Below are positions 44,134 through 52,466 of a DNA stretch of 64,000 nucleotides, piece by piece. This DNA is from Alicyclobacillus mali (lineage in GTDB: Bacteria; Bacillota; Bacilli; Alicyclobacillales; Alicyclobacillaceae). The stretch lies in assembly GCF_017329565.1 (NCBI RefSeq), contig NZ_JAFMTT010000005.1, one strand, 5' to 3'. The notes below the pieces were generated by a model. The model was not told where the DNA came from. It worked only from the letters and a program-made list of their open reading frames with translations, and did no database searches. A program made the translations under genes and the position numbers. The first letter of the stretch is position 1; the number at the start of each line of letters is the position of its first letter.

Positions 44134-44673
44134 GTGGTATCTGACGAGGAACTGATGATGCGCGTGGCGGCGGGCGACGCGGACGCGCTCCAAGAACTGT
44201 ACCAGCGGCACGCGCCGCGCGTGACCGCCATCGCGCGCAACATGATACGAGATTCGGATGCGGTCAAAGACGTCGTGCAAGACGTCTTTTTGCGCGTCTG
44301 GCGGACGCGATCGTACAATCCCGCGCTGGGGCCGGTCGCCCACTGGCTGGCCGTCGTCACGCGCCACATCGCGGTGGATCACCTGCGCCGCGCGAAGCCC
44401 CACAAGCAGGTCCTCCAGCTCGAGGTGGACCCCCGCGCCCCGTCCGACGCTCCGAGTGACGCTGCACTTCTCCGGGCCGATCTCGCCCGCGCCCTGCGCG
44501 CCATCCGGGCGGAAGAGCGCGACGTGCTCGTTCTCGCGTACGTGCACGGCATGACGCTGCGTGAAGTCGCCGAGCGCCTCCAGATTCCACTCGGGACGGT
44601 AAAGACGCGGCTGCACCGAGGGCTTCGGGGGCTTCGACAACAGTTGGCTGAATATCCGGAGGTGGAACCATGA
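44134..44673 (+). CDS. ECF sigma factor (SigK-like)
   Basis: 179 residues with region 2 (YQRHAPRVTAIARNMIRDSDAVKDVVQDVFLRVWR) and region 4 (RAIRAEERDVLVLAYVHGMTLREVAERLQIPLGTVKTRLHRGLRGLR), and no region 3. GTG start behind GAGGAG. It overlaps the next gene, its probable anti-sigma, by four bases. SigK-type sigma factors with RskA partners are often found near oxidoreductases; control of the upstream Tat/Mo genes is inferred. Confidence 0.92.
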   Translation: MVSDEELMMRVAAGDADALQELYQRHAPRVTAIARNMIRDSDAVKDVVQDVFLRVWRTRSYNPALGPVAHWLAVVTRHIAVDHLRRAKPHKQVLQLEVDPRAPSDAPSDAALLRADLARALRAIRAEERDVLVLAYVHGMTLREVAERLQIPLGTVKTRLHRGLRGLRQQLAEYPEVEP

Positions 44674-45422
44674 GTCCGTCCCGGCGCCTGTGCCGTTACC
44701 TCAGCGCGTATCTGACGGGCGATCTCGACGAGCCCACGCTCGAGGCGTTCGAGCGCCACGTGGCGCACTGCGGCGCTTGCCAGCGGGCGCTCGCGGAGGT
44801 GATGCCATCCTGGCAAATGCTCCTCGACGTCGAACCGGACGAGGCGGATCGCGCGTACGCGGAATCCTGGCAGAAGGACATTCTCGCGCGCGTGCTGGGG
44901 CGAGATGTGCCTGCGCGGGCAGGGCGGCGAAGCTGGCGCGTGCGGCCGGAGCGGGTGTACCAGATCTGGGCGTATGCCGCGTCCTTCGCCGCTGCCGCGG
45001 CTTCGCTCGCCCTCGCGCTGGTGTGGAAGTCCGCTTCCTCGCCGCAGGGCCCGCCCGCGAATGCCATCGCCAGTGCGGCGAGCACGCCCATCGCCGATGT
45101 CGCGATGAAGCCCGTCGCTGGAGAGGCGCGCGGCAGCCTGTACGTGTTCCGCCAGGGAACGTCGCAGCGGCTCGTCCTTGTGGTGGAGGGGCTGAAGCCG
45201 GTATCGGCGCCCGGCGCGTACAGCGTGTGGTACGTGCACGGTGACGTGCATGAGCTCGCGGCGACGCTCACAGTGGATCCGCATGGCGTCGGAATTGCCA
45301 TGCTCCCGAGCCCGCCGCGGGAAGCGGAGATGGTGGGCATCACGCGGGAGCCGGACGCAAAGGATGCTCGGCCGAAGGGGACGCGCGTGCTTATCGCCAA
45401 GTTGCCGCGCAACGCGCTGTGA
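44670..45422 (+). CDS. Anti-sigma factor with zinc finger and RskA-like C-terminal domain
   Basis: 250 residues. The N-terminal HxxxCxxC motif (HVAHCGACQ) with upstream His/Glu residues is the zinc anti-sigma domain that binds ECF sigma factors. One membrane helix follows (IWAYAASFAAAAASLALALVW). The external domain (GSLYVFRQGTSQRLVLVVEGLKPVSAPGAYSVWYVHG) matches the RskA/anti-sigma-K C-terminal fold. Overlap with the sigma gene supports the pairing. Signal probably comes from outside the membrane. Confidence 0.9.
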   Translation: MSPSRRLCRYLSAYLTGDLDEPTLEAFERHVAHCGACQRALAEVMPSWQMLLDVEPDEADRAYAESWQKDILARVLGRDVPARAGRRSWRVRPERVYQIWAYAASFAAAAASLALALVWKSASSPQGPPANAIASAASTPIADVAMKPVAGEARGSLYVFRQGTSQRLVLVVEGLKPVSAPGAYSVWYVHGDVHELAATLTVDPHGVGIAMLPSPPREAEMVGITREPDAKDARPKGTRVLIAKLPRNAL

Positions 45423-45535
45423 GGCTTGGCTGCGGGGCTGCCCCCCGCGGTCGTGCCGCTGCGGCTCCCCCGCGTGGTAAGGTACGCCGCCTGGACCTAC
45501 GCGATAGAGCCGCGGCACCTTCCCCGCGTGCTATA

Positions 45536-45555
45536 CTCGCGATAGAAATCGCGAG
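45536..45555. promoter_or_regulatory. Inverted repeat overlapping -10 box and ribosome site of the acyl-CoA ligase gene
   Basis: CTCGCGAT-AGAA-ATCGCGAG is a perfect 8-bp inverted repeat. Its left arm touches the -10-like TATACT (45532-45537), and its right arm runs into the GAGGAGG ribosome site. It may be a repressor operator (fatty-acid regulator type) or an RNA hairpin hiding the ribosome site. Confidence 0.55.
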
Positions 45556-45566
45556 GAGGCTATCCT

Positions 45567-47102
45567 GTGGAACGAATCTTTACCTATCCAGCCATCATCA
45601 AGGCCCAGGCGGAGCGCATGGGCGATGCGCCGTACCTCGTCTGGAAGCTCGATGGCGAGGAACCGGCGACGCTCTCGTACCGCGCCTACGCCGACGCGTG
45701 CGCCGCGGTTGCGTCGTGGCTCCAGGACGAGGGCATTCGGCCAGGCCATCGCGTCGCGCTCGCGCTTGAGAATTCGCCCGAGATGGTCGTGGCGTACGGG
45801 GCCGTCACCTCCATGGGCGCCATCGCCGTGCCCATCAACCCGACGCTGTCCTTGCCGGAGATGGCGTTCATCCTGCAGGACGTCGAAGCAAGCGCCTTCA
45901 TCGGCGCGCCGGATCGCGCAGAAGCACTCGCCGCGCACGGCGATGTGGCGAGCGTGGAGCGGTGGCTCGCGCCAGATGTGCTGTGGCATCGCGTGGCGTC
46001 GGGCGGCGAAGGGGCGCCGCACAGTGCGGAGGTGCGCCCCGATTCCACGGCCATGATCCTCTATACCTCGGGAACCACGGGCAGGCCGAAAGGCGTCATG
46101 CTGAGCCACGAAGGCGTGCTCCGCACCGCGCAGACCGTGTGCGACTACCTTGAGTCGACGGACGGCGAGCGCATCCTGAACCTGCTCCCCATGACGCACT
46201 GCTTCTCCATCTGCGTCGAAATCTTGCACGCGCTGCTTGCGGGAGGCACGCTGTTCATCCGGTCCGGCACGTTCGCGCCCCGCGCCGTGCTTGGCGAGAT
46301 CGAGCGGCATCGGGTGACGTTCATCTGCGGCGTGCCGAGCATCTTCATGCTGCTGAACGAGGCGCTGAAGAGGCACCCGGCGGATGTGTCCTCGCTGCGC
46401 GTGGGCCTCGTCGGTGGCGCGCCGGTCCCCGTGGAGACCATCCGCGAGTTCGAGGCGCAGACCGGCATTGTCATTGTGGAAGGTTACGGCCAGACCGAGC
46501 TGTCGCCGCTCGCGACGCTGCAGCCGCCCCACCCGGACAAGCGCCGGCTGTCGTCCTGCGGCCTGCCGATCCCGGGGACGGAGGTGCGCATTGTCGACGC
46601 GGAAGGCCGGGACGTGCCGGTGGGCGAACCCGGCGAACTTCTAGTGCGCGGATTCAACGTCATGCAGGGGTACTGGCGGCAGCCCGAGCGGACGGCCGAG
46701 ACCATCGAAGAAGACGGCTGGCTGCACACGGGCGACGTGTTCCGCCAGGACGCGGACGGCTATTTGTACGCCGTGGATCGCCTGAAGGACGTGATCATCT
46801 ACGGGGGCTTCAACATCTATCCGAAAGAGGTGGAGACGGTGCTCTATCGGCACGCGTCGGTGCTGGAAGCGTACGTCGTCGGCGCGCCCGACGCGCTGAA
46901 GGGCGAGATCCCCGTGGCGTTTGTCCGCATCGACGAATCGGCCGATCCGGCCGCCGTGCAAGCGGAACTCGAGGCGCTCTTCCGCGAGGAGCTCGCGCCG
47001 TACAAGCGCCCGCGCCGTTATCACTTTGTGGATGCATTCCCCAAGACGTCGACCGGCAAGGTGCTGCGGCGAGAACTGCGGCAGATGGCCGCCGCGAGGT
47101 GA
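45567..47102 (+). CDS. fadD: Long-chain acyl-CoA ligase (AMP-dependent synthetase)
   Basis: 511 residues of the ANL superfamily. The AMP-binding P-loop is MILYTSGTTGRPKGVML, followed by VEGYGQTELSP, GWLHTGDVFRQDADGYLYAVDRLKDVIIYGGFNIYPKEVE and the C-terminal catalytic lysine in PKTSTGKVLRREL. It activates a carboxylic acid, probably a fatty acid, to the CoA ester through an acyl-adenylate. GTG start behind GAGGAGG. Chain length is not predictable; cyclohexane- or branched-chain acids typical of acidophiles are possible. Confidence 0.88.
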   Translation: MERIFTYPAIIKAQAERMGDAPYLVWKLDGEEPATLSYRAYADACAAVASWLQDEGIRPGHRVALALENSPEMVVAYGAVTSMGAIAVPINPTLSLPEMAFILQDVEASAFIGAPDRAEALAAHGDVASVERWLAPDVLWHRVASGGEGAPHSAEVRPDSTAMILYTSGTTGRPKGVMLSHEGVLRTAQTVCDYLESTDGERILNLLPMTHCFSICVEILHALLAGGTLFIRSGTFAPRAVLGEIERHRVTFICGVPSIFMLLNEALKRHPADVSSLRVGLVGGAPVPVETIREFEAQTGIVIVEGYGQTELSPLATLQPPHPDKRRLSSCGLPIPGTEVRIVDAEGRDVPVGEPGELLVRGFNVMQGYWRQPERTAETIEEDGWLHTGDVFRQDADGYLYAVDRLKDVIIYGGFNIYPKEVETVLYRHASVLEAYVVGAPDALKGEIPVAFVRIDESADPAAVQAELEALFREELAPYKRPRRYHFVDAFPKTSTGKVLRRELRQMAAAR

Positions 47103-47136
47103 GCGGGGAGCCGGCCTAAGCCGAAGCCCCCGCCGC

Positions 47137-49515
47137 CTACTGGCGCGGCGGCGAGCCGAGCCGCGTGCGCCGCAAGAGCAGGCTGTTCGACACCACGCTC
47201 ACCGAGCTCAGGGCCATCGCGGCCCCGGCGATGATGGGGCTCAAGACGCCTAAGGCGGCGAGCGGAATCCCGAGCACGTTGTACACGAGCGCCCAGAACA
47301 GGTTCTGCCGGATCTTGCGCATGGTCGCCTTGGCGAGGCGCAGCGCGTCCACCGCGGCCCACACGTCGCCGCGCATCAGCGCCACATCCGCGACTTCCAG
47401 CGCCACATCGGCGCCCGTGCCCATCGCCATGCCCACGTCCGCCGCGGCGAGCGCCGGCGCGTCGTTGATCCCGTCGCCGACCATGGCCACGACGCGCCCG
47501 GAGTCCCTCAGCGCCTCCACCTTCGCCGCCTTGTCGCCAGGCATCACCTCGGCGATCACGTGCTCAATGCCGAGGCGCGCCGCCACTGCGCGCGCCGTCT
47601 CCTCCGCGTCGCCGGTCATCATCCACACGTCCACGCCCATCGCTCGAAGCGCACCCACCGCGTCGCGCGCGTCCGGCTTCACCTCGTCGGCCATGGCGAT
47701 GGCACCTATCAGCCGATTCTCCTGCGCCACCACCACGACGGTGCGGCCCGGCCCCGTGAGCTTGCCGCGCACCTCCTCCGGCAAACCCGGCGCAGCGGAC
47801 GATACGAAGCTCGGGCTGCCCACGCGCACGCGCGCGCCCTCCACCACGCCCTCGATGCCGCGCCCCAGCACGGCCGTTACATCCCTCGCCGCCGGAACGT
47901 CCACGCCGCGCGCCTTCGCCGCCTCGACCACGGCTCGGCCAAGCGGATGCTCGCTCTGCGCCTCAAGCGCCGCGGCCAGCCTCACGACGTCCGCCTCAGT
48001 GACACCCTCGGCCGCCCAGATCTCCGCCACGGCGGGCTTCCCCACCGTCAGCGTCCCCGTCTTGTCAAACACGACGGTATCCACCTGCTGCGCCGTCTCC
48101 AGATGCTCGCCGCCCTTCACGAGGATGCCGCGCTCGGCGCCAAGCCCCGTTCCCACCATGATGGCCGTCGGCGTCGCCAGGCCGAGCGAGCACGGGCAGG
48201 CAATCACAAGCACCGCGATGGCCGCAAACAGCCCGTGCGACCAGTGCCCCAAGGCGCCCCACACGAGGAACGTGACGAGGGCCACCCCGAGCACGGCCGG
48301 GACAAAGACGCCGGAGATGCGATCCGCCAGGCGCTGCACCGGCGCCTTCGATCCTTGCGCGCGCTCCACCAGCCGGATGACCTGGGCCAGCGCCGTGTCC
48401 CTCCCCACCTTCACGACGCGCATCACGAAGGGATTCGCCTGGTTCAGGGACGCGCCCACCACCTCATCGCCCGGGCGCTTGGTCACAGGCAGCGGCTCGC
48501 CGGTCAGAAACGACTCGTCGACACTCGTCCATCCTTCCACCACAACGCCGTCCGCAGGCACTCGCTCGCCCGGCCTCACGCGGACGAGATGGCCCACCGC
48601 AAGCGCCTCAACCGGCACGTCCGCCTCCTCGCCGTCCCGCAGGACGTGCGCCACCTTGGCCCCGAGCTTCGCGAGCGACGAGATGGCCGCACTCGATCTC
48701 GCCTTGGCCCGCGCTTCGAGCAGCTTGCCCATGAAGATGAGCGTCACGACCGTCGCCGAGCTGTCAAAGTACACGTCCCGGCGCCCCTCCACCGTCAGGA
48801 CGGCGCTGAACACGTACGCCACCGTGGTGCCGAGCGCCACGAGCACGTCCATGTTGGCCGCGCCACCGCGCAGCGCGTGGTACGCCCCCTTGTAGAAGCG
48901 CCAGCCCACGTAGAACTGGACGGGCGTCGCGAGGAGCCAGGCGAGCCCGTTCGGAAGAAACGGGCGCCCGCCCGCCAGCATGACGAACATCTGGACGACG
49001 AGCGGCAGCGTGAGCAGGGCGGAGAGGGCGAACGTGGTGAGATCGCGCCGATACGCCCGCCGCTTGCGCGCCTCTTCCTCCGCCTCCACTTCGCTCGCGA
49101 GCGCCGCGCCGTAGCCCGCCTTCTCCACCGCGCGGATGATGTCCTCGACGTCGATCACGCCGGGCACATACGCCACCCGCGCCCTCTCCGACGCCAGGTT
49201 GACGTTCACCTCTTTCACCGCATCCAGGCGCCCGACCACCTTCTCGATCCGCGCCGCGCACGCGGCACACGTCATGCCCGTGATGCGCAGGTCCACCTCG
49301 CGCAGCGGGACCGAGTAGCCGGTCTTTTCAATTTTGTCGACCACCTCGGCCCACGGCGTGTCAGGCGTCAGCACCACCCGGGCCCGCTCGGACGCGAGAT
49401 TCACGTTCACCTGCTGCACACCCGGCAGCTTCGCCAGATTCTTCTCGATCCGCGCCGCACAGGCGGCGCACGTCATGCCCTCAATGGGCAGCGTCAATTC
49501 GCGGGTTTCTGACAT
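47137..49515 (-). CDS. copA: Copper-exporting P1B-type ATPase
   Basis: 792 residues. Two N-terminal heavy-metal domains each carry GMTCAACAARIEK. Eight membrane helices include the Cu(I) motif CPC in VIACPCSLGLATPTA. The phosphorylation site is DKTGTLT, with TGE in DESFLTGEPLPV, the HP motif in EHPLG and GDGINDAP in the hinge. It pumps Cu(I) out of the cytoplasm. The ATG at 49515 has GGGGGTGAG. A CsoR-type operator lies between the -35 and -10 boxes upstream, so copper induction is likely. No csoR or copZ gene is seen in the window. Confidence 0.95.
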   Translation of the reverse strand: MSETRELTLPIEGMTCAACAARIEKNLAKLPGVQQVNVNLASERARVVLTPDTPWAEVVDKIEKTGYSVPLREVDLRITGMTCAACAARIEKVVGRLDAVKEVNVNLASERARVAYVPGVIDVEDIIRAVEKAGYGAALASEVEAEEEARKRRAYRRDLTTFALSALLTLPLVVQMFVMLAGGRPFLPNGLAWLLATPVQFYVGWRFYKGAYHALRGGAANMDVLVALGTTVAYVFSAVLTVEGRRDVYFDSSATVVTLIFMGKLLEARAKARSSAAISSLAKLGAKVAHVLRDGEEADVPVEALAVGHLVRVRPGERVPADGVVVEGWTSVDESFLTGEPLPVTKRPGDEVVGASLNQANPFVMRVVKVGRDTALAQVIRLVERAQGSKAPVQRLADRISGVFVPAVLGVALVTFLVWGALGHWSHGLFAAIAVLVIACPCSLGLATPTAIMVGTGLGAERGILVKGGEHLETAQQVDTVVFDKTGTLTVGKPAVAEIWAAEGVTEADVVRLAAALEAQSEHPLGRAVVEAAKARGVDVPAARDVTAVLGRGIEGVVEGARVRVGSPSFVSSAAPGLPEEVRGKLTGPGRTVVVVAQENRLIGAIAMADEVKPDARDAVGALRAMGVDVWMMTGDAEETARAVAARLGIEHVIAEVMPGDKAAKVEALRDSGRVVAMVGDGINDAPALAAADVGMAMGTGADVALEVADVALMRGDVWAAVDALRLAKATMRKIRQNLFWALVYNVLGIPLAALGVLSPIIAGAAMALSSVSVVSNSLLLRRTRLGSPPRQ

Positions 49516-49647
49516 GTTCTCACCCCCGCATGTTTGCCTGCAATCGCGGCCACATGGAAATCGCCACCAGCGACTCAAATGCGGTTTCGCGTATCCGCGC
49601 CGCGAAGCGGCAAGCCATCTACGCGGAACACGCCAGCCTCTGAAATA

Positions 49648-49677
49648 ACCATACCCCTGTAGGGTATAGGGTGTCAA
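49648..49677 (-). promoter_or_regulatory. copA promoter with CsoR-type operator
   Basis: On the minus strand TTGACA (49677-49672) and TATGGT (49653-49648) are 18 bases apart. Between and over them lies ATACCC-CTGTA-GGGTAT (49651-49667, plus-strand reading), matching the CsoR consensus of inverted TACCC/GGGTA halves. Binding would block polymerase. Confidence 0.8.
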
Positions 49678-49833
49678 GGGAATAGGCCGGAGCAGATGTG
49701 CGCATGGAAGCGATCGCCGCCTCGGGCGACGCGAGTCGAGCCTTCGTTCGCAGGCCACGCCGCGCGCCCCGCCCCCAGCGCGGAACGCCACACCACCTGG
49801 TTGCGCCGCGGGTAAACAAGCGTTAACTTTAGA

Positions 49834-49856
49834 ATCGGTCCGTTGCGCGGACCGAT
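49834..49856 (+). repeat. Hairpin in the leader of the MFS transporter gene
   Basis: ATCGGTCCG-TTGCG-CGGACCGAT is a perfect 9-bp inverted repeat ending 24 bases before the ATG and about 12 bases before the AGGAG site. No T-run follows. It may be an operator or an RNA structure that affects translation. Confidence 0.5.
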
Positions 49857-49880
49857 ACGTCGCACGCAGGAGACGCAACC

Positions 49881-51116
49881 ATGCTGTCGCGCCGCTTCAC
49901 GCTCGCCTTGCCCAAAGAGACATACGCGTTTCTCGTCGCACGCCTGTTCAACGCGATGGGCAGCGCTTTCATCTGGCCGCTCACAACCATCTACGTACAC
50001 AACGTGCTTCATGGCAACTACGCGATCGCCGGCTGGGTGTTGTTCGGCCAATCGCTCGCGGGCGCTCTTGGCCAGTTCGCGGGTGGCGCCATGTATCACC
50101 GGCTCGGGCCGATGCGGCTCATCGTTGGCTCGCTACTCTTGACCGCGCTTGCCCAGTGGAGCCTCATGTTGGCGCATTCGCTGCCGCCGTACGCCGCAGC
50201 CATCGCGGCGAACAGTTTTCTCATCTCCGCCACGCAGCCCGCGATGAACGCGTTTGTGGGCAACCGATGGAAGCCCTTCAGCGCGCGGCTCTTTAACACC
50301 ATGTACGTGATGACCAACATCGGCATCGCCGTCGGCACCGCGCTCGCGGGCGTGATCGCGTCCGTGTCGTTTACGCTCACGTTCTTCCTGAATGGCCTCC
50401 TCACCATGTCGTTTGCAGCGTTCATGTGGTGGTTTCTGCTCAGGCTTGGACCCGAAACGGAAGATGCCCCCATCGACGCCATGCCGCAGATCGATAGGTC
50501 GGCCTGGCAACTCTTCCGAAACTACCGGGTCTATGCGCTGCTTGGGGCAGGCATGTTGGCCCTGAGCCTCGCGCTCGCCGCCTGGAACTCCGGCGTGGCG
50601 CCGTATCTCAACCAGACCGGACACCGCCCGGACGCGTACAGCGTGCTCTGGACGGTGAACGGCATGCTGATTCTCGTGGGCCAGCCGGTGACCGGTTGGA
50701 TCAAGCGCCGCGTGACCCAGCCCACCGCACAGCTCGTCCTGAGCAGCGCGCTGTACGCCGCCGCGTTCGCCGGAATAGCCATGGCGCACCGGGCGTATCC
50801 CGCGCTGGTGGCCGGCATGGTGGTGGCGACGTTCGGCGAGATGCTGAACGCCCCCACGGTGCCGGAACTCCTCACGCGCATGACCGGGCCGCACGCGGCG
50901 TTTTACCTCGGACTCGTCGGCGCCATCGGCAACGTCGGCAGCCTCCTCGGGCCCGTCCTGTTTGGCCATCTGTTCGATCTCGCCGGCATCTCGCCCATCC
51001 TCTGGGTGGCAACAGGAGCCAGCATACTGGCCACGGCCGCGTTTGCGGGGTATGCGCGGGTGGTCAAGGAACCCACAGGATTTTACGAACCCGGACGACG
51101 CGCCACGCATCTGTGA
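49881..51116 (+). CDS. Major facilitator superfamily transporter
   Basis: 411 residues, 12 predicted membrane helices in two halves. The loop between helices 2 and 3 reads GGAMYHRLGPMRLIVG, a relaxed form of the MFS motif, and PAMNAFVGNRWKPFSARLFNTMYVMTNIGIAVGTALAG resembles the YhfC/multidrug efflux branch. AGGAG precedes the ATG. The substrate cannot be read from sequence. It lies divergent to copA with a 365-bp gap holding the copA operator and the leader hairpin. Confidence 0.85.
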   Translation: MLSRRFTLALPKETYAFLVARLFNAMGSAFIWPLTTIYVHNVLHGNYAIAGWVLFGQSLAGALGQFAGGAMYHRLGPMRLIVGSLLLTALAQWSLMLAHSLPPYAAAIAANSFLISATQPAMNAFVGNRWKPFSARLFNTMYVMTNIGIAVGTALAGVIASVSFTLTFFLNGLLTMSFAAFMWWFLLRLGPETEDAPIDAMPQIDRSAWQLFRNYRVYALLGAGMLALSLALAAWNSGVAPYLNQTGHRPDAYSVLWTVNGMLILVGQPVTGWIKRRVTQPTAQLVLSSALYAAAFAGIAMAHRAYPALVAGMVVATFGEMLNAPTVPELLTRMTGPHAAFYLGLVGAIGNVGSLLGPVLFGHLFDLAGISPILWVATGASILATAAFAGYARVVKEPTGFYEPGRRATHL

Positions 51117-51203
51117 GCCAGGAGAATCGTTCATCCCTCAAGGGATTGAAAAGCTCGTTATGGTTCTCATATCCTCAGAAGGAAAGGCGTCGAACCTTAG
51201 CAT

Positions 51204-51351
51204 ATGTCCACAGACGGAATTTTTCTATATTTCTACCCCAACGTAAATAGTTGAAAATGAGCTCGGGCCATTCTTCACAGACGACGTCTGGATTTCCGAC
51301 CCAAACGACGGGGTTCTCGCTTCCCTTGAGGAGACGATAAGAACTGAACGC
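51204..51351 (+). other. Probable displaced 5' part of the KGGxGR ATPase gene (apparent frameshift)
   Basis: From an ATG at 51204 one frame reads MSTDGIFLYFYPNV and stops at 51252-51254. The next frame, open from 51247, reads IVENELGPFFTDDVWISDPNDG and runs on without stop into the ATPase gene at 51352. Removing one A in the TAAAT at about 51244-51248 joins them into a single protein. No better start was found in the second frame. AAGGAAAGG lies upstream of 51204, but about 17 bases away. Confidence 0.5.
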
Positions 51352-52461
51352 GTGCGAGCTGATTGGCTCAAACACGGCGAGGCTTGCTGGGCCGAGTGCG
51401 ATGTTTATGTGCTAGAGAGACGCGTCGCAAAAGAGTACTGGAAGGCACAGGGCTCGCTCCATTTTCAACTCCCGTGGTCTGTGTCAGAAGTAGACGATGG
51501 AAAGCGCCCTGCCATCATCACATTCTACTCTTTCAAAGGTGGCCAAGGGCGCACAACTGCACTCGCAGCGGTGAGTCTGCTCCTGGCCCGCCGCGGCTTT
51601 CGAGTGGGAATGGTCGATTTGGACCTTGAGGCCCCAGGCCTTGGTTCGATATTCTTTCCCGAGGATAGCGCACCGACCGGCGTGATCGACTACCTGATCA
51701 ACAAGCCTGTACTCGGAGAGCAGTATGCACTTTCCGCAAGTGTCTTGTCCGTGACAGACCGCCATCTCATTGAAGAAGGACACCCGATTCGGGTCTTGCC
51801 CGCCGGACATGTGAACGCAAACTATCTTGAAAAACTAGCGAGGCTTGATTTTCAACATCAGATGTCTGGCCTCATTCGAGACACGCTAAAGCGGCTTCTG
51901 ACGGAGTTCGCGGAAGCGTACGATCTCGATTTTCTGTTCATCGACTCTCGGGCTGGTTTTCACGATCTGGGCGGTCTCGCCATTACTCAACTATCCCACG
52001 CAGTCGTCTTGTTGGGAAGTCAATCTCGCCAGACATGGGCGGGACTCATTCCAGTGGTTCAGGCCCTGTCGAGGCATGGTGTGCGAGAGCCGGTACCTGC
52101 CGTGTTAGTTCATGCGATGGCACCCGGGCCATCCCATATCAACTTCACGCATGAGACACGTATGTTTCGCGAGACAGCATACGACGTGTTTCAGCGGTAC
52201 TATTATCCGGAACAGGGCCCCGAGGGAGAGGACGAAATCGCAGTACCTAACGAAAATGATCCCGAAGCTCCGTTCCATCCCGTTGTTGTTCCATGGAACG
52301 AACATCTCAGGGCTGATCTCCGCTTGTTGCGAATAGGAGAAGATGATACCGTGCGGTTAAAAGCGCTGGTGGGTATACTCACGTCGCAACCTTACACGGA
52401 CCTGGCCGATCGACTCACAACTTTGTTCAACCGATACATTCACCCTTTGAATAGGGGCTGA
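51352..52461 (+). CDS. MinD/ParA-like P-loop ATPase with variant KGGQGRTT motif
   Basis: 369 residues in this frame from a GTG; the true N-terminus probably lies upstream, past a frameshift. The variant Walker A is FYSFKGGQGRTTALA, followed by the switch region GMVDLDLEAPGLGS and FLFIDSRAGFHDLGG (Walker B/switch II-like). A Walker-A-type Lys is present, but GK is replaced by GR. This KGG-x-GR form marks a branch of SIMIBI ATPases that I recall from bacterial conflict-type clusters rather than from plasmid partition. The gene is followed after 5 bases by a second ATPase gene. The region is A+T-richer than its surroundings (26 G/C of 60 bases at 51181-51240). Function unknown. Confidence 0.78.
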   Translation: MRADWLKHGEACWAECDVYVLERRVAKEYWKAQGSLHFQLPWSVSEVDDGKRPAIITFYSFKGGQGRTTALAAVSLLLARRGFRVGMVDLDLEAPGLGSIFFPEDSAPTGVIDYLINKPVLGEQYALSASVLSVTDRHLIEEGHPIRVLPAGHVNANYLEKLARLDFQHQMSGLIRDTLKRLLTEFAEAYDLDFLFIDSRAGFHDLGGLAITQLSHAVVLLGSQSRQTWAGLIPVVQALSRHGVREPVPAVLVHAMAPGPSHINFTHETRMFRETAYDVFQRYYYPEQGPEGEDEIAVPNENDPEAPFHPVVVPWNEHLRADLRLLRIGEDDTVRLKALVGILTSQPYTDLADRLTTLFNRYIHPLNRG

Positions 52462-52466
52462 TATCG

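Noticed and set aside
45512..45527. CGGCACCTTCCCCGCG upstream of the acyl-CoA ligase as a sigma-54 promoter
   Set aside because: GG and GC have the right spacing, but the -12 half lacks the TT of TTGC, and a TATACT box is nearby.
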